A stretch of 64,000 nt of DNA. It comes from Pseudomonas putida (GTDB lineage: Bacteria > Pseudomonadota > Gammaproteobacteria > Pseudomonadales > Pseudomonadaceae). Below are positions 9,135-17,536 of the stretch, piece after piece; the stretch's first letter is position 1; every line of letters starts with the position of its first letter. The DNA lies in assembly GCF_001941965.1 (NCBI RefSeq), contig NZ_MKZO01000058.1, forward strand, positions 248,001-312,000, given 5' to 3'. The translations under genes and the position numbers were made by a program. Under the pieces are notes generated by a model. The model did no database searches. It had not been told where the DNA came from and worked only from the letters and a program-made list of their open reading frames with translations.

Positions 9135-10109
9135 ATGAAACCGTCACGTTCGCTGAAATTATTCACTGCCCTGGCCCTGTCCGGCTTGACCCTGGTCAGC
9201 CATGCCGCCGGTCTCACCGTGGGCTACCAGACCGGGATCGACCCGAGCAAGGTGCCCCAGGCCGATGGCGCCTATGAGCAGGCGATCGGTGAGAAGATCG
9301 ACTGGCGCCGCTTCAACAGCGGCCCGGAAGTGGTCACCGCCATCGCTTCCGGCGACGTGCAGATCGGCAACCTCGGTTCCAGCCCGCTGGCGGCTGCCGC
9401 GTCGCGCAAGCTGCCGATCGTGGCCTTTATCGTCTCGGCGCAGATCAACGCCGCCGAGGCGCTGGTGGTGCGCAATGGCAGCGGCATCAACAGCCCGCAG
9501 GACCTGATCGGCAAGACCATCGCCACGCCCTTCGTCTCCACCTCCCACTACAGCCTGCTCGGTGCCCTCAAGCATTGGGGGCTGGATACGCGTCAGGTGA
9601 AGGTGGTGAACCTGCAGCCTGCAGAAATCGCCGCGGCGTGGAAGCGTGGGGATATCGATGGCGCCTTCGTCTGGTCGCCGGCATTGGGCGAGATCCGCAA
9701 GACCGGCAAGACCCTCACCGATGCCGCCGAAGTGGGCGGCTGGGGCGCGCCGACCTTCGAGGTCTGGGTGGCGCGCAAGGACTTCGCCGAGAAGCACCCG
9801 GACGTGGTCGCGAAGTTCGCCAGGGTGACCCTGCAATCCTTCGCCGACTACACGGCGAACAAGGCGCAATGGACGGCGGATTCGGTGCCGGTGCAGAAGA
9901 TCGCCAGGCTCACCGGTTCCAATCCTGCCGATGTGCCTGAATTGCTGGCCGGCTCTGCCTTCCCCGACGCCCAGGCCCAGGCCGGCCTGCTGCAAGCCCA
10001 GACCCCGGCGGCAATTGCCGAGACCGCGAAGTTCCTCAAGGAGCAGGGCAAGGTGGAAACGGTGTTGCCGGACTATGCGCCTTTTGTCAGCGCGAAATTC
10101 GTCCAGTAA
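9135..10109 (+). CDS. tauA: Taurine-type ABC transporter periplasmic binding protein, solitary
   Basis: A 324-residue periplasmic receptor. The signal peptide ends SHA/AGLTVGYQ. The blocks ASGDVQIGNLGSSPLA, FVSTSHYSLLGALKHWG and GDIDGAFVWSPALGEIRKTG match E. coli TauA closely. I chose the ATG at 9135 rather than a TTG three codons earlier. No tauB, tauC or tauD follows: the next gene downstream is unrelated and a REPIN intervenes. It may feed the neighbouring SsuBC or a tauBCD set elsewhere. Confidence 0.85.
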   Translation: MKPSRSLKLFTALALSGLTLVSHAAGLTVGYQTGIDPSKVPQADGAYEQAIGEKIDWRRFNSGPEVVTAIASGDVQIGNLGSSPLAAAASRKLPIVAFIVSAQINAAEALVVRNGSGINSPQDLIGKTIATPFVSTSHYSLLGALKHWGLDTRQVKVVNLQPAEIAAAWKRGDIDGAFVWSPALGEIRKTGKTLTDAAEVGGWGAPTFEVWVARKDFAEKHPDVVAKFARVTLQSFADYTANKAQWTADSVPVQKIARLTGSNPADVPELLAGSAFPDAQAQAGLLQAQTPAAIAETAKFLKEQGKVETVLPDYAPFVSAKFVQ

Positions 10110-10117
10110 AACGCGGT

Positions 10118-10195
10118 CCCTGTGGGAGCTGGCTTGCCAGCGATTGCGATGGTGGTATCACTACTGCAATCGCTGGCAAGCCAGCTCCCACAGGG
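10118..10195. repeat. REPIN downstream of tauA
   Basis: A REP core in forward orientation followed after about 30 bases by its reverse complement. It begins nine bases past the tauA stop and can act as that gene's transcript end. Confidence 0.9.
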
Positions 10196-10281
10196 GCCGC
10201 GAAACCTTCAGCAGATGGAGGTGATTTCGCTTCTTGCGCTTCAAGACGCACGTCCCACAGGTTAAATTGCCAGCACTTTCC

Positions 10282-10305
10282 GGCCCGCATCCAGGCCGGG
10301 CCTTT
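10282..10305 (+). terminator. Weak hairpin before the 10327 gene
   Basis: GGCCCG and CGGGCC form a 6-bp GC stem with a nine-base loop, followed by only three T residues. It is just upstream of the ribosome site of the next gene, so it could be an attenuator or simply a stable leader hairpin. Confidence 0.25.
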
Positions 10306-10326
10306 CATGAAGAAGGAGCTGCGCGC

Positions 10327-11229
10327 ATGAGTCTCTGGGACGACTTGAAGAAAAAGGCCATCGACGCCAATCCGGAGCTGGCGGCCAAGGCCGCCCAGGC
10401 GCTGGACAAGGCGCGGGAGCTGGCGGTGGAAGCCGGGCAGAAGGCCGCGCCGATGCTCAAGGAAGCCAGCGAAAAGGCCACCGCCTACGCCCAGGAAAAG
10501 ACCCCGGTACTCAAGGCCCAGGCACTCAAGGCCATCGACGATGCCAAGGTGCGCCGCGCCGCCCTCCGCGAGCAGGCCCAGCGCGACAAGGCGGCCCGCG
10601 CCGAGATGATCCGCACCATGTACGACATCACCCTCGAACCCGGCGATATCAATTTCATCGAGGAACCCTTCCACCATTTCGAGCGGCAGTTCGGCTTCTT
10701 CATGGTCACCGGCGAGGTCCTCGATACCCAGAAGCGCAACCACAACGAACTGCACGCCAGCCACCACCACAGCGGTGGCAGCGGCTATCTGCACAAGGGT
10801 TATGGCTCGATCAGCGGCGGTTCGTCATCGATGCAGGTCAGTTCCACCAGCGTGCAGGAGCACGAGTTCTGGATCCGCGACGACGAGGACGGCAAGGAGT
10901 CGTGCTTCAAGCTGCACGACTCGTCGCTCAGCCTGCGAGCAGGACAGAGAGTCAGCATGGTGTTCATGCACCCGGCGGACAGCCGCACCGGTAAGATGGT
11001 CGCGCTGTATAACCACAACGCCGAGCGCAACTACGTGATCAACGGCCCGCAGCAGCTCAACCGGCTATTCGGTATCTACCTGGAGGAGCCCGGCTTCTTC
11101 AACCAGAAGGAAGTCACCGAAACCCGCCAGCGCCTGTTGCAGGCGCTGGACCAGCGGATCGGCCAGCTGGCCCATTACATGGCGCTGCACGGCAAGCACA
11201 GCGGGCACCTGATCGAAGGCGGCGAGTAA
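10327..11229 (+). CDS. Uncharacterised protein with alanine/lysine-rich helical N-terminus
   Basis: A 300-residue protein I do not recognise. Residues 1-95 are rich in Ala, Lys and Glu and look like long amphipathic helices. A middle section has a histidine/serine/glycine-rich loop (ASHHHSGGSGYLHKGYGS). The C-terminal half looks like a mixed alpha/beta domain. There is no signal peptide or membrane segment, so it is probably cytoplasmic. The ATG follows a GAAGGAGCT site by six bases. It ends three bases before the convergent pobA stop. Confidence 0.75.
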   Translation: MSLWDDLKKKAIDANPELAAKAAQALDKARELAVEAGQKAAPMLKEASEKATAYAQEKTPVLKAQALKAIDDAKVRRAALREQAQRDKAARAEMIRTMYDITLEPGDINFIEEPFHHFERQFGFFMVTGEVLDTQKRNHNELHASHHHSGGSGYLHKGYGSISGGSSSMQVSSTSVQEHEFWIRDDEDGKESCFKLHDSSLSLRAGQRVSMVFMHPADSRTGKMVALYNHNAERNYVINGPQQLNRLFGIYLEEPGFFNQKEVTETRQRLLQALDQRIGQLAHYMALHGKHSGHLIEGGE

Positions 11230-11232
11230 GCC

Positions 11233-12420
11233 TCAGCGCACCTCTTCGTACGGCAGGCCGACGTAGTTCTCCGCGATATTCGCCAACCCCACGGTGGAGT
11301 TGAGGAAGTACTCGCGATCGGCCTCCTGCATCTTGCGGTCCCAGGCGTCCTTCTCGCCGTCGAAATCGTGCAGCAGGTTGGTCATGAACCAACTGAAACG
11401 CTCGCCTTTCCATACCCGGCGCAGGGCCAGCTCGGAGTATTTCTCCAGCAGGTCGCTGCGCCCTTCGCGGTAGACCTTGACCAGGATGCGGTACAGGTAG
11501 CAGACGTCCGAGGCCGCCAGGTTCAGGCCCTTGGCCCCGGTCGGCGGAACGATGTGCGCGGCATCGCCGACCAGGAACAGCTTGCCGTACTGCATCGGCT
11601 CGACCACGTAGCTGCGCAGCGGGGCGATGCTTTTTTCCAGTGACGGGCCGGTGACCAGGCGTGCGGCGACGTCTTCGGGCAGGCGCGCTTTCAGTTCGTC
11701 CCAGAAGCGCTCGTCGCTCCAGTCCTCGACCTTGTCGGTCAGCGGCACTTGCAGGTAGTAGCGGCTGCGGGTCAGGGAGCGCTGGCTGCACAGAGAGAAA
11801 CCGCGTTCGTGCTGGGCGTAGATCAGCTCTTCGTTGACCGGCGGGGTATCGGACAGCAGGCCGAGCCAGCCGAACGGGTAGACCCGCTCGTATTCGGTGA
11901 GCACGCCTGCGGGAATGGTCTTGCGCGAGACGCCGTGGTAGCCGTCGCAGCCGGCGATGTAGTCGCAATCGATGCGCTGGCGCTCGCCGTCTTTCTCGAA
12001 GGTGACGTAGGGGCGTTCGCCCTTCACTTCGTGCAGTTGCACATCGCTGGCCGAGTAGATGATCGGCGCGCCGTTGGCGGCCCGGGCGTCCATCAGGTCG
12101 CGGGTGACTTCGGTCTGGCCGTAGACCATCACGCTCTTGCCGCCGGTGAGTTCGCTCAGGTGGATTGGCACGCGCTTGCCGTCGAACACCAACTCGACGC
12201 CTTCGTGGACCAGGCCCTCGGCGTCCATGCGGGCGCTGACGCCGGCTTCGCGGAGCATGTCGACGGTGCCCTGTTCGAGGACGCCGGCGCGGATGCGGCC
12301 GAGGACGTAGTCGGGGGTCTGGCGTTCGATGATGATGTTGTCGATGCCAGCCTTGTGCAGCAGCTGGCCGAGCAGAAGGCCGGACGGACCGGCGCCGATG
12401 ATGGCGACCTGAGTGTTCAT
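11233..12420 (-). CDS. pobA: 4-hydroxybenzoate 3-monooxygenase
   Basis: A flavoprotein hydroxylase that makes protocatechuate from 4-hydroxybenzoate with NADPH and O2. It is 395 residues, the normal length. The FAD-binding GAGPSG is at residues 9-14, the DG motif is in AGCDGYHGVSRKT, and the second FAD motif is in FLVGDAAHIVPPTGAKGLN. It is divergent from the AraC-type pobR, the standard Pseudomonas arrangement, and is presumably induced by PobR with 4-hydroxybenzoate. Confidence 0.96.
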   Translation of the reverse strand: MNTQVAIIGAGPSGLLLGQLLHKAGIDNIIIERQTPDYVLGRIRAGVLEQGTVDMLREAGVSARMDAEGLVHEGVELVFDGKRVPIHLSELTGGKSVMVYGQTEVTRDLMDARAANGAPIIYSASDVQLHEVKGERPYVTFEKDGERQRIDCDYIAGCDGYHGVSRKTIPAGVLTEYERVYPFGWLGLLSDTPPVNEELIYAQHERGFSLCSQRSLTRSRYYLQVPLTDKVEDWSDERFWDELKARLPEDVAARLVTGPSLEKSIAPLRSYVVEPMQYGKLFLVGDAAHIVPPTGAKGLNLAASDVCYLYRILVKVYREGRSDLLEKYSELALRRVWKGERFSWFMTNLLHDFDGEKDAWDRKMQEADREYFLNSTVGLANIAENYVGLPYEEVR

Positions 12421-12554
12421 GGCGGTTGTCTCGTGTTTGTTTTTAGGGGTGAGATCGCCTGTATTTTTTGCCGATTAAAAGGGGAAAAGAAGGTGATTTG
12501 TCGCGGGTAAATTGCACTTTTGCAAAATCTGTCCGATTATCGACCAGCCTCTCG

Positions 12555-12637
12555 GGCCTCATCGCTGGCAAGCCAGCTCCCACAGGTATAGCGGTGCACG
12601 CGGTCCCTGTGGGAGCTGGCTTGCCAGCGATGAGGCC
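12555..12637. repeat. REPIN between pobA and pobR
   Basis: Two inverted REP cores with flanking GGCCTC/GAGGCC arms that extend the symmetry. It lies inside the divergent pobA-pobR intergenic region, ending 25 bases before the pobR ATG, so any PobR site for pobA should lie in 12421-12554. Confidence 0.9.
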
Positions 12638-12662
12638 ATCAGCACCAACGAAAAGAGTCCTG

Positions 12663-13547
12663 ATGAAAACCAATCCCCCACCCGTCCCCGTCTTCAAGCT
12701 CTACGGCGAAAGCCAGGCCTGGCCGACCCCGGACCTGCTGCATTGCGAGTCCATCCCCAAGCGCAGCAGCCTCTACCACTGGGAGATCAAGCCGCACCGC
12801 CACGCCGACCTGTTCCAGCTGCTCTACGTGCAGCACGGCCAGGCGACGGTGGAAGTTGAAGGGCGACGCAGCAAGATCGTCGAACCGTCGATACAGGTCA
12901 CCCCGCCGCTGTGCGTGCATGGCTTCCAGTTTTCCGAGGATATCGAAGGCTATGTGCTGACCCTCGGCGCGCCGCTAGTGGCGCAACTCGAAGCCCGCCT
13001 GGGCGCACCGTTGGCAGTACTGGCCTCCGCCGGCTGCTATGCGCTGGGCGAGGACCGCGCCTTCATCAACACCCTGTTCGAAGCCCTGCTCAAGGAATAT
13101 GACGGCAGCGCCGCCTCCCGCGACCTGGTGCTGGGCTCGCTGGTCAACGTGCTGATGGTGTGGATAAGTCGCATGCGGCAACAAGGCAAGGTCGCCAGTG
13201 GACGGGACGAGCGCAACCGGCAGTTCCTTGGCGGCTTCATCAAGCTGGTGGAGCAGCACTATCGCGAGCACCTGACCGTGGAGACCTTTGCCCACCGCCT
13301 GGGCATGTCTGCCGTGCACCTGAACAACCTGTGCCGCCAACTGGCCGGGCAGACCGCGCTGCAGATCATCCACCAGCGCCTGCTGCTGGAGGCGCGGCGC
13401 AACCTCGTCTACACCAACATGACCGTGGCCCAGGTCTCGGACGCCCTGGGCTTTGCCGATCCGGCCTATTTCTCGCGGTTCTTCCGGCGCCTGACCGGCC
13501 AGTCGCCGAACGGCTTTCGCCGCGGCGGCGACCAGGCGCCGGAATGA
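12663..13547 (+). CDS. pobR: AraC-family activator of pobA
   Basis: A 294-residue regulator. The N-terminal 160 residues form a cupin-like sensor (HWEIKPHRHADLFQLLYVQHG). The C-terminal AraC DNA-binding domain carries two helix-turn-helices (VETFAHRLGMSAVHLNNLCR, then VAQVSDALGFADPAYFSRFF). It is divergent from pobA, which identifies it as the Pseudomonas-type PobR (Acinetobacter uses an IclR-type instead). The ATG at 12663 starts MKTNPPPVP; the upstream frame runs through the REPIN and is not coding. Confidence 0.93.
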   Translation: MKTNPPPVPVFKLYGESQAWPTPDLLHCESIPKRSSLYHWEIKPHRHADLFQLLYVQHGQATVEVEGRRSKIVEPSIQVTPPLCVHGFQFSEDIEGYVLTLGAPLVAQLEARLGAPLAVLASAGCYALGEDRAFINTLFEALLKEYDGSAASRDLVLGSLVNVLMVWISRMRQQGKVASGRDERNRQFLGGFIKLVEQHYREHLTVETFAHRLGMSAVHLNNLCRQLAGQTALQIIHQRLLLEARRNLVYTNMTVAQVSDALGFADPAYFSRFFRRLTGQSPNGFRRGGDQAPE

Positions 13548-13551
13548 GCCG

Positions 13552-14826
13552 TCAGCAGCCCTTGTCCTGGGACACTTCCTGGGTCGCCTCCTGCAAGGCC
13601 GCCGCTACAGCCGCCGCATCATCGGCGGTGTAGACCCGCCCACCGGTGTTCTCCGCGGCACAGTTGGATCCGGTGCTGGCGCTGATATTGACGATGTTGA
13701 CCCGCAAGCGCGGCTTGCTCAGGGCGATGTTCTCCGACACATGGCAGATGTCGGTGCCGCAGCCGTCGCGACCATCGACGAACATCACGATCACGCCGTC
13801 GCGGTTCTGCCCGTCCATTTCCTGCGCGGCGGCTTCCAGGCTCATCCCCAGCGCGGTACCGCCACCGGCCTTGAGCTTGCCGATGCGCTCGATCAGTTCG
13901 CCGCGCTGGTTGTGCCCGAATACACCAAGGTCCACGGGTGTGCGGCAGCCGTTGAAGGTCACCAGGCGCATCGCGACCTTGTCGTCGAGGTCGTTGATCA
14001 CCGAGATCAGCGAACTCTTCGCCACGTCCATCCGCGTGGTGCGCTGGCCCGGCGCGACCGGGATGAAGGATTCGACGATGGGGATCCTGGCCATCACGCT
14101 GTAGTACCACGGGTCCTCCGGGCGCTTGACCCGCAGGCGCTCGTCCATCGAGCCGGAGGTGTCCAGCACCACGGTGAATTGCGAGGGCTGGAAGGTCTGG
14201 CCTGGCGTGCACATTGCGGTCTGGTCGGACTGCCAGCGCGCCCAGAGCATCGGCCAGCTCAGCCACAGCCAATAGAGCAGGCCCAGCAGCAGGGCGAGCA
14301 GCAGCCAGGGCCACAGGCGCCAGCGCCGACGTTCGACCATGACCACCACTGGCGCGGGTTTTGGCTTCGGCGGAGGCGGAGGCGGTGCCGGTGCCTGGAC
14401 CGGCGGAGGCGGCGGTGCAGGTGCCGGAATCACCGGCTCGGGCTGCCCCCAGCGGACGATCAGCGGCTCGCCGTTGACGCTGTACAGGTTGGCCAGGTCC
14501 GGCGCGCCGATCAGGCTTTGCAGGGCCTGCGCCACCTCCGCCTGGCCGCGCTGCTGCAGCGCGCTGGCAAGCTGGCCGACGGCGGCCTGGCGCTCGCCGA
14601 AGCGTTGCAGCAAGGCTGCCTGCTGGTCCTTGCCCAGGGCCGCATAGGGCTGCGGCTGGCCTTCCAGCTCCGACCACCATTCCAGTACGCCATCGCGGCC
14701 TTGCCGGGGGATCGCATAGAGGTGCGCGATGCTCGGTGGAAAGTGCTTGCGGATGGTCGCCACGCGCTGCACGAGGGCAGCGGCGGCGTCCTGGCTGGCG
14801 AGGGTGTCGCGGATAACCCGTTGCAT
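13552..14826 (-). CDS. Membrane-anchored von Willebrand A protein, paralogue 1
   Basis: A 424-residue protein. Residues 1-150 form an N-terminal domain (MQRVIRDT start; HLYAIPRQGRDGVLEWWSEL; SVNGEPLIVRWG). A proline-rich linker follows at about 145-170 and one membrane span at about 172-197 (LWPWLLLALLLGLLYWLW). A von Willebrand A domain then has a full metal-site motif DTSGS near 222, the threonine in GGTALG and the aspartate in FVDGRDG. Cysteines in this half suggest disulfides and so a periplasmic location. It is a tandem duplicate of the next gene, two bases away, and the last gene of the cluster. Confidence 0.85.
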   Translation of the reverse strand: MQRVIRDTLASQDAAAALVQRVATIRKHFPPSIAHLYAIPRQGRDGVLEWWSELEGQPQPYAALGKDQQAALLQRFGERQAAVGQLASALQQRGQAEVAQALQSLIGAPDLANLYSVNGEPLIVRWGQPEPVIPAPAPPPPPVQAPAPPPPPPKPKPAPVVVMVERRRWRLWPWLLLALLLGLLYWLWLSWPMLWARWQSDQTAMCTPGQTFQPSQFTVVLDTSGSMDERLRVKRPEDPWYYSVMARIPIVESFIPVAPGQRTTRMDVAKSSLISVINDLDDKVAMRLVTFNGCRTPVDLGVFGHNQRGELIERIGKLKAGGGTALGMSLEAAAQEMDGQNRDGVIVMFVDGRDGCGTDICHVSENIALSKPRLRVNIVNISASTGSNCAAENTGGRVYTADDAAAVAAALQEATQEVSQDKGC

Positions 14827-14828
14827 CG

Positions 14829-16211
14829 TTATTCCTGGCAGTTGCCGCCGCGGGTGACTTCGCGGCTGGCTTGTTCGAGGGCTTTGGCGACCTGCGCCGC
14901 GTTGTCGCCGGTGTAGACACGGCCACCGGTCGCTTCGGCGACGCAATTGGCTTCGCTGTTGCGGCTGATGTTCACCAGGTTCACCTTCAGGCGCGGCTGG
15001 TGCCGGGCGATGTTCTGCGCCACCTCGCAGACGTTGCGGTCGCAGCCGTCCGGGCCATCGACGAACATCACGATCACGCCGTCGCGATCACGGCCGTTCA
15101 TCTTGCCGGCGGCGACTTCGAGGCTGGCGGCCAGGGCCGTGCCATCGTCCGCCTTGAGGTTGTGGATCCCGCGGATCAGCGCCGGGCGCTGGCTCGGCAC
15201 AAACAGGCCATGGTCGACCGGTGCCCGGCAGCCGTCGAAGGTGACCACGCGCATGTCGATGCTCGAATCCAGGTTGTCGATCAGGCGGGTCAGGCCCTGC
15301 TTGGCGACGTCGATGCGCACCGGCTCGGCGGTGATCTGCGCGATACGTTGCGGGTCCGGAACGGCCATTTTGTTGAGGACCTTGAAGAACCACTGTTCAT
15401 CCCGGTCGGAAGCTTCCACGCTGAGGTTCATGGAACCGGAGGTGTCGAGCACCACGGTGAACTCCGGTGGCAGCTCCTGCGCGGGCCGGGTGCAGGCGGG
15501 TTTCGCCGCAGGTGCGGGGTCCGGCTTCACGGGGGCAGGGACAGGCTCGGGTACCGGCTCGGGCTTGGGCTCGAGCACCGGTTCTGGCACCGGTTCAGGA
15601 GCCGGGGCGCTCACTGCGGGCGGTTCGACCACCGGCGGGACGGGCGCCTCCGGGTGCAGCCAGCGCATCAGCCACGGCCAGGCCAGCCACAGCAGCAATG
15701 CCAACAGCAGCAGGGCCAGCAACGGCAGCAGGAACCATGGCAGCCAGAAAACCCGGCGCGGCGGGACCACGGGCGCGGGCGGCGGCACCTCGGCTACCGG
15801 TGGTACGGGTGGCGGCGGGGGCGGTGGCTCGCTCCAGCGGGTGACCAGCGGCTGGCCGTTGACGCTGTAGAGGTTCTCCAGCTTCGGCGGGCCGATCTGC
15901 CGCTGCACTTGCGCGGCTTCCTGTTCCAGGCCACGGCCACGCAGTTCTCCGACCAGTTGGCGCAAGGCGCCCTGGCGTTGTTCATAGACACCGAGCAGGG
16001 CGGCCTGCTGCTCCTGGTTCAGATCGAGGTAGCGCTGCGGCTGCCCTTGCAGCTCGCTCCACCACTCGCGGGTGCCGTCCTGGCCGGTCCGCGGAATGGC
16101 GAACAGATGGGCCACGCTGGGCGGGAAATAGCGGGTGATCAGCGCCGTGCCCTGTTCCAGCAATCCTGGGTCGTCCTGCGAGGGACTGGTGTCGCGGATA
16201 ACCCGCTGCAT
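14829..16211 (-). CDS. Membrane-anchored von Willebrand A protein, paralogue 2
   Basis: A 460-residue paralogue of the downstream gene with the same order: N-terminal domain (MQRVIRDTSPS; HLFAIPRTGQDGTREWWSEL; SVNGQPLVTRWS), proline stretch, membrane span at about 152-182, a long PEPVPEP-type linker at about 195-245, then a von Willebrand A domain with DTSGS near 257, DGTALA and FVDGPDG. Paired cysteines (DGCRAP, DGCDRNVC) are shared with paralogue 1. The repetitive linker would hold the adhesive domain away from the membrane. Function unknown. Confidence 0.85.
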   Translation of the reverse strand: MQRVIRDTSPSQDDPGLLEQGTALITRYFPPSVAHLFAIPRTGQDGTREWWSELQGQPQRYLDLNQEQQAALLGVYEQRQGALRQLVGELRGRGLEQEAAQVQRQIGPPKLENLYSVNGQPLVTRWSEPPPPPPPVPPVAEVPPPAPVVPPRRVFWLPWFLLPLLALLLLALLLWLAWPWLMRWLHPEAPVPPVVEPPAVSAPAPEPVPEPVLEPKPEPVPEPVPAPVKPDPAPAAKPACTRPAQELPPEFTVVLDTSGSMNLSVEASDRDEQWFFKVLNKMAVPDPQRIAQITAEPVRIDVAKQGLTRLIDNLDSSIDMRVVTFDGCRAPVDHGLFVPSQRPALIRGIHNLKADDGTALAASLEVAAGKMNGRDRDGVIVMFVDGPDGCDRNVCEVAQNIARHQPRLKVNLVNISRNSEANCVAEATGGRVYTGDNAAQVAKALEQASREVTRGGNCQE

Positions 16212-16225
16212 AGTGGTGTCCTGAA

Positions 16226-16252
16226 AAAAGAGGTCGGCAGCCGAAGCTGCCG
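16226..16252 (-). terminator. Hairpin with T-run inside the cluster (possible attenuator)
   Basis: On the minus strand CGGCAG-CTTCGG-CTGCCG forms a 6-bp stem, followed five bases later by six T residues. It lies in the 48-base gap between the lipoprotein gene and the von Willebrand A gene. Partial termination here would lower expression of the last two genes. Confidence 0.4.
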
Positions 16253-16259
16253 AAGGGGA

Positions 16260-16763
16260 TTACTCGTAGCCCAGGCTCAGTTGCAGGCGGCTGACCTGTT
16301 TCTGCAGGGACTTGAGCTCTTCCTGGCGGGCGGCCAGCTGGGCGCTGCTGGCGTTCTTCGCAGGCGCCGCCTTGGCGGCCTGGAGCTGTTTCTCCAGCCC
16401 GGCGATCTGCTGCTGAACGTCCTGCTTGTTAGCGTGACGGGCCTTGAGCGTGGTCAGCAGCCCGCTCAGGGATTTCTGCAGCGCGGCCTGCTGGCGTTGC
16501 TGGATGGCCAGGTCCTGGCGGGTGCTGGCCTGCATGGCAGTCAGTTCGTCATAGACCTGGTTGAACTGGCGGTTCTGCTCTTGCGCGGCCAGCAGGTCCT
16601 GCTCGCTGTTGCGCACGCCTTCGGCATAGCCGCCGCCGTAGTCGCAGTTGAGCTTGCCGATCAGGCTGGTGTCGCTGTTCGAGGCGTTGCATTGCGAGGC
16701 CGTGGTGGCGCAGCCGCTCAGGCTGGCCAGGACCACGACGCCGAGAAGCAGACGAAACGTCAT
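16260..16763 (-). CDS. Small coiled-coil lipoprotein
   Basis: A 167-residue protein with a lipoprotein signal (LASLSGC, lipid Cys18) and an otherwise almost wholly helical, Gln/Ala/Leu-rich sequence with heptad-like spacing from about 50 to the end. It should be an envelope lipoprotein that makes a coiled coil. Residue 19 is alanine, so there is no inner-membrane Asp+2 retention signal, which favours the outer membrane. I recognise no family. It lies ten bases from a similar, larger lipoprotein gene. Confidence 0.8.
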   Translation of the reverse strand: MTFRLLLGVVVLASLSGCATTASQCNASNSDTSLIGKLNCDYGGGYAEGVRNSEQDLLAAQEQNRQFNQVYDELTAMQASTRQDLAIQQRQQAALQKSLSGLLTTLKARHANKQDVQQQIAGLEKQLQAAKAAPAKNASSAQLAARQEELKSLQKQVSRLQLSLGYE

Positions 16764-16773
16764 GGTCCGCTCC

Positions 16774-17511
16774 TTAGCCCAGGGTGATAGCCGAGCGCTG
16801 GCTGTACAGGCCGTCGACTTCCTGCTGCAGCGAAGCGACCTTGGTGTTCATCTTGGCGATTTCCGCCTCGACCTGCTTCAGCTCGGCTGGCTTGGCGCCG
16901 GAGTTACGCTCGGCCAGGGTCACTTTCTGGTATTCGCTGACGTTGGTGTGCATGGTCTTCAGGTCGCGGTTCATCAACTCGAGGTTCTTGTCGATATTGG
17001 CCAGGTCCTGCTGGGCCTTGGCCTTGTCCACGGTCTTGGCCTTGATGTTCTTCTGGATATCGGCGATCTGCTGCTTGTCGTCGGCGATCACGCGCTGCAG
17101 GGTGTTGCTGCGCTCGGCGAGCTGGGCGTTTTTCTTCTGCACTTCGCCGGTCATCGCGTTCAGCCGCTCGGTGGTGTTCGAGTACTGGGCGCGACGCTGG
17201 TCGAGGTAGTAGTTGGCACCCATGGCCACGCCACAGGCGGCTACGCCGGCGACAATGGCGCAGGTCGCCTTGTTGCCCGAGTTGGACAGCACGCAGGCCA
17301 GCACGCCGGCACCGGCGGCCAGGGCGCAGGCCTGGTAGCCGGAGGTGCTGAAGAACTTGGCATCATTGCCGGTGGTCAGGCGCGGGTCGGCGGTGCCGCC
17401 CTTGTCGTCGGTCAGCGAGCTGCCGGTGCTGGCGCAACCGGTAACGGCCAGGGCGGCGACCAGCATCAGGCTGATCCACGAACTGAAACGGGCGGGTCGG
17501 GTGAAGCTCAT
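16774..17511 (-). CDS. Coiled-coil lipoprotein with glycine/alanine-rich hydrophobic segment
   Basis: A 245-residue protein. The lipoprotein signal ends AVTGC (Cys26, then Ala). A hydrophobic Ala/Gly/Cys-rich region at about 59-102 could insert in a membrane, and from about 105 to 240 there is a long predicted coiled coil rich in Gln, Lys and Asp. The long helix suggests a periplasmic strut or scaffold. No named family is recognised. It is followed closely by the smaller lipoprotein, and the two probably work together. Confidence 0.8.
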   Translation of the reverse strand: MSFTRPARFSSWISLMLVAALAVTGCASTGSSLTDDKGGTADPRLTTGNDAKFFSTSGYQACALAAGAGVLACVLSNSGNKATCAIVAGVAACGVAMGANYYLDQRRAQYSNTTERLNAMTGEVQKKNAQLAERSNTLQRVIADDKQQIADIQKNIKAKTVDKAKAQQDLANIDKNLELMNRDLKTMHTNVSEYQKVTLAERNSGAKPAELKQVEAEIAKMNTKVASLQQEVDGLYSQRSAITLG

Positions 17512-17536
17512 GGTTGCTCTTCCTTGGGGGCTGGAG

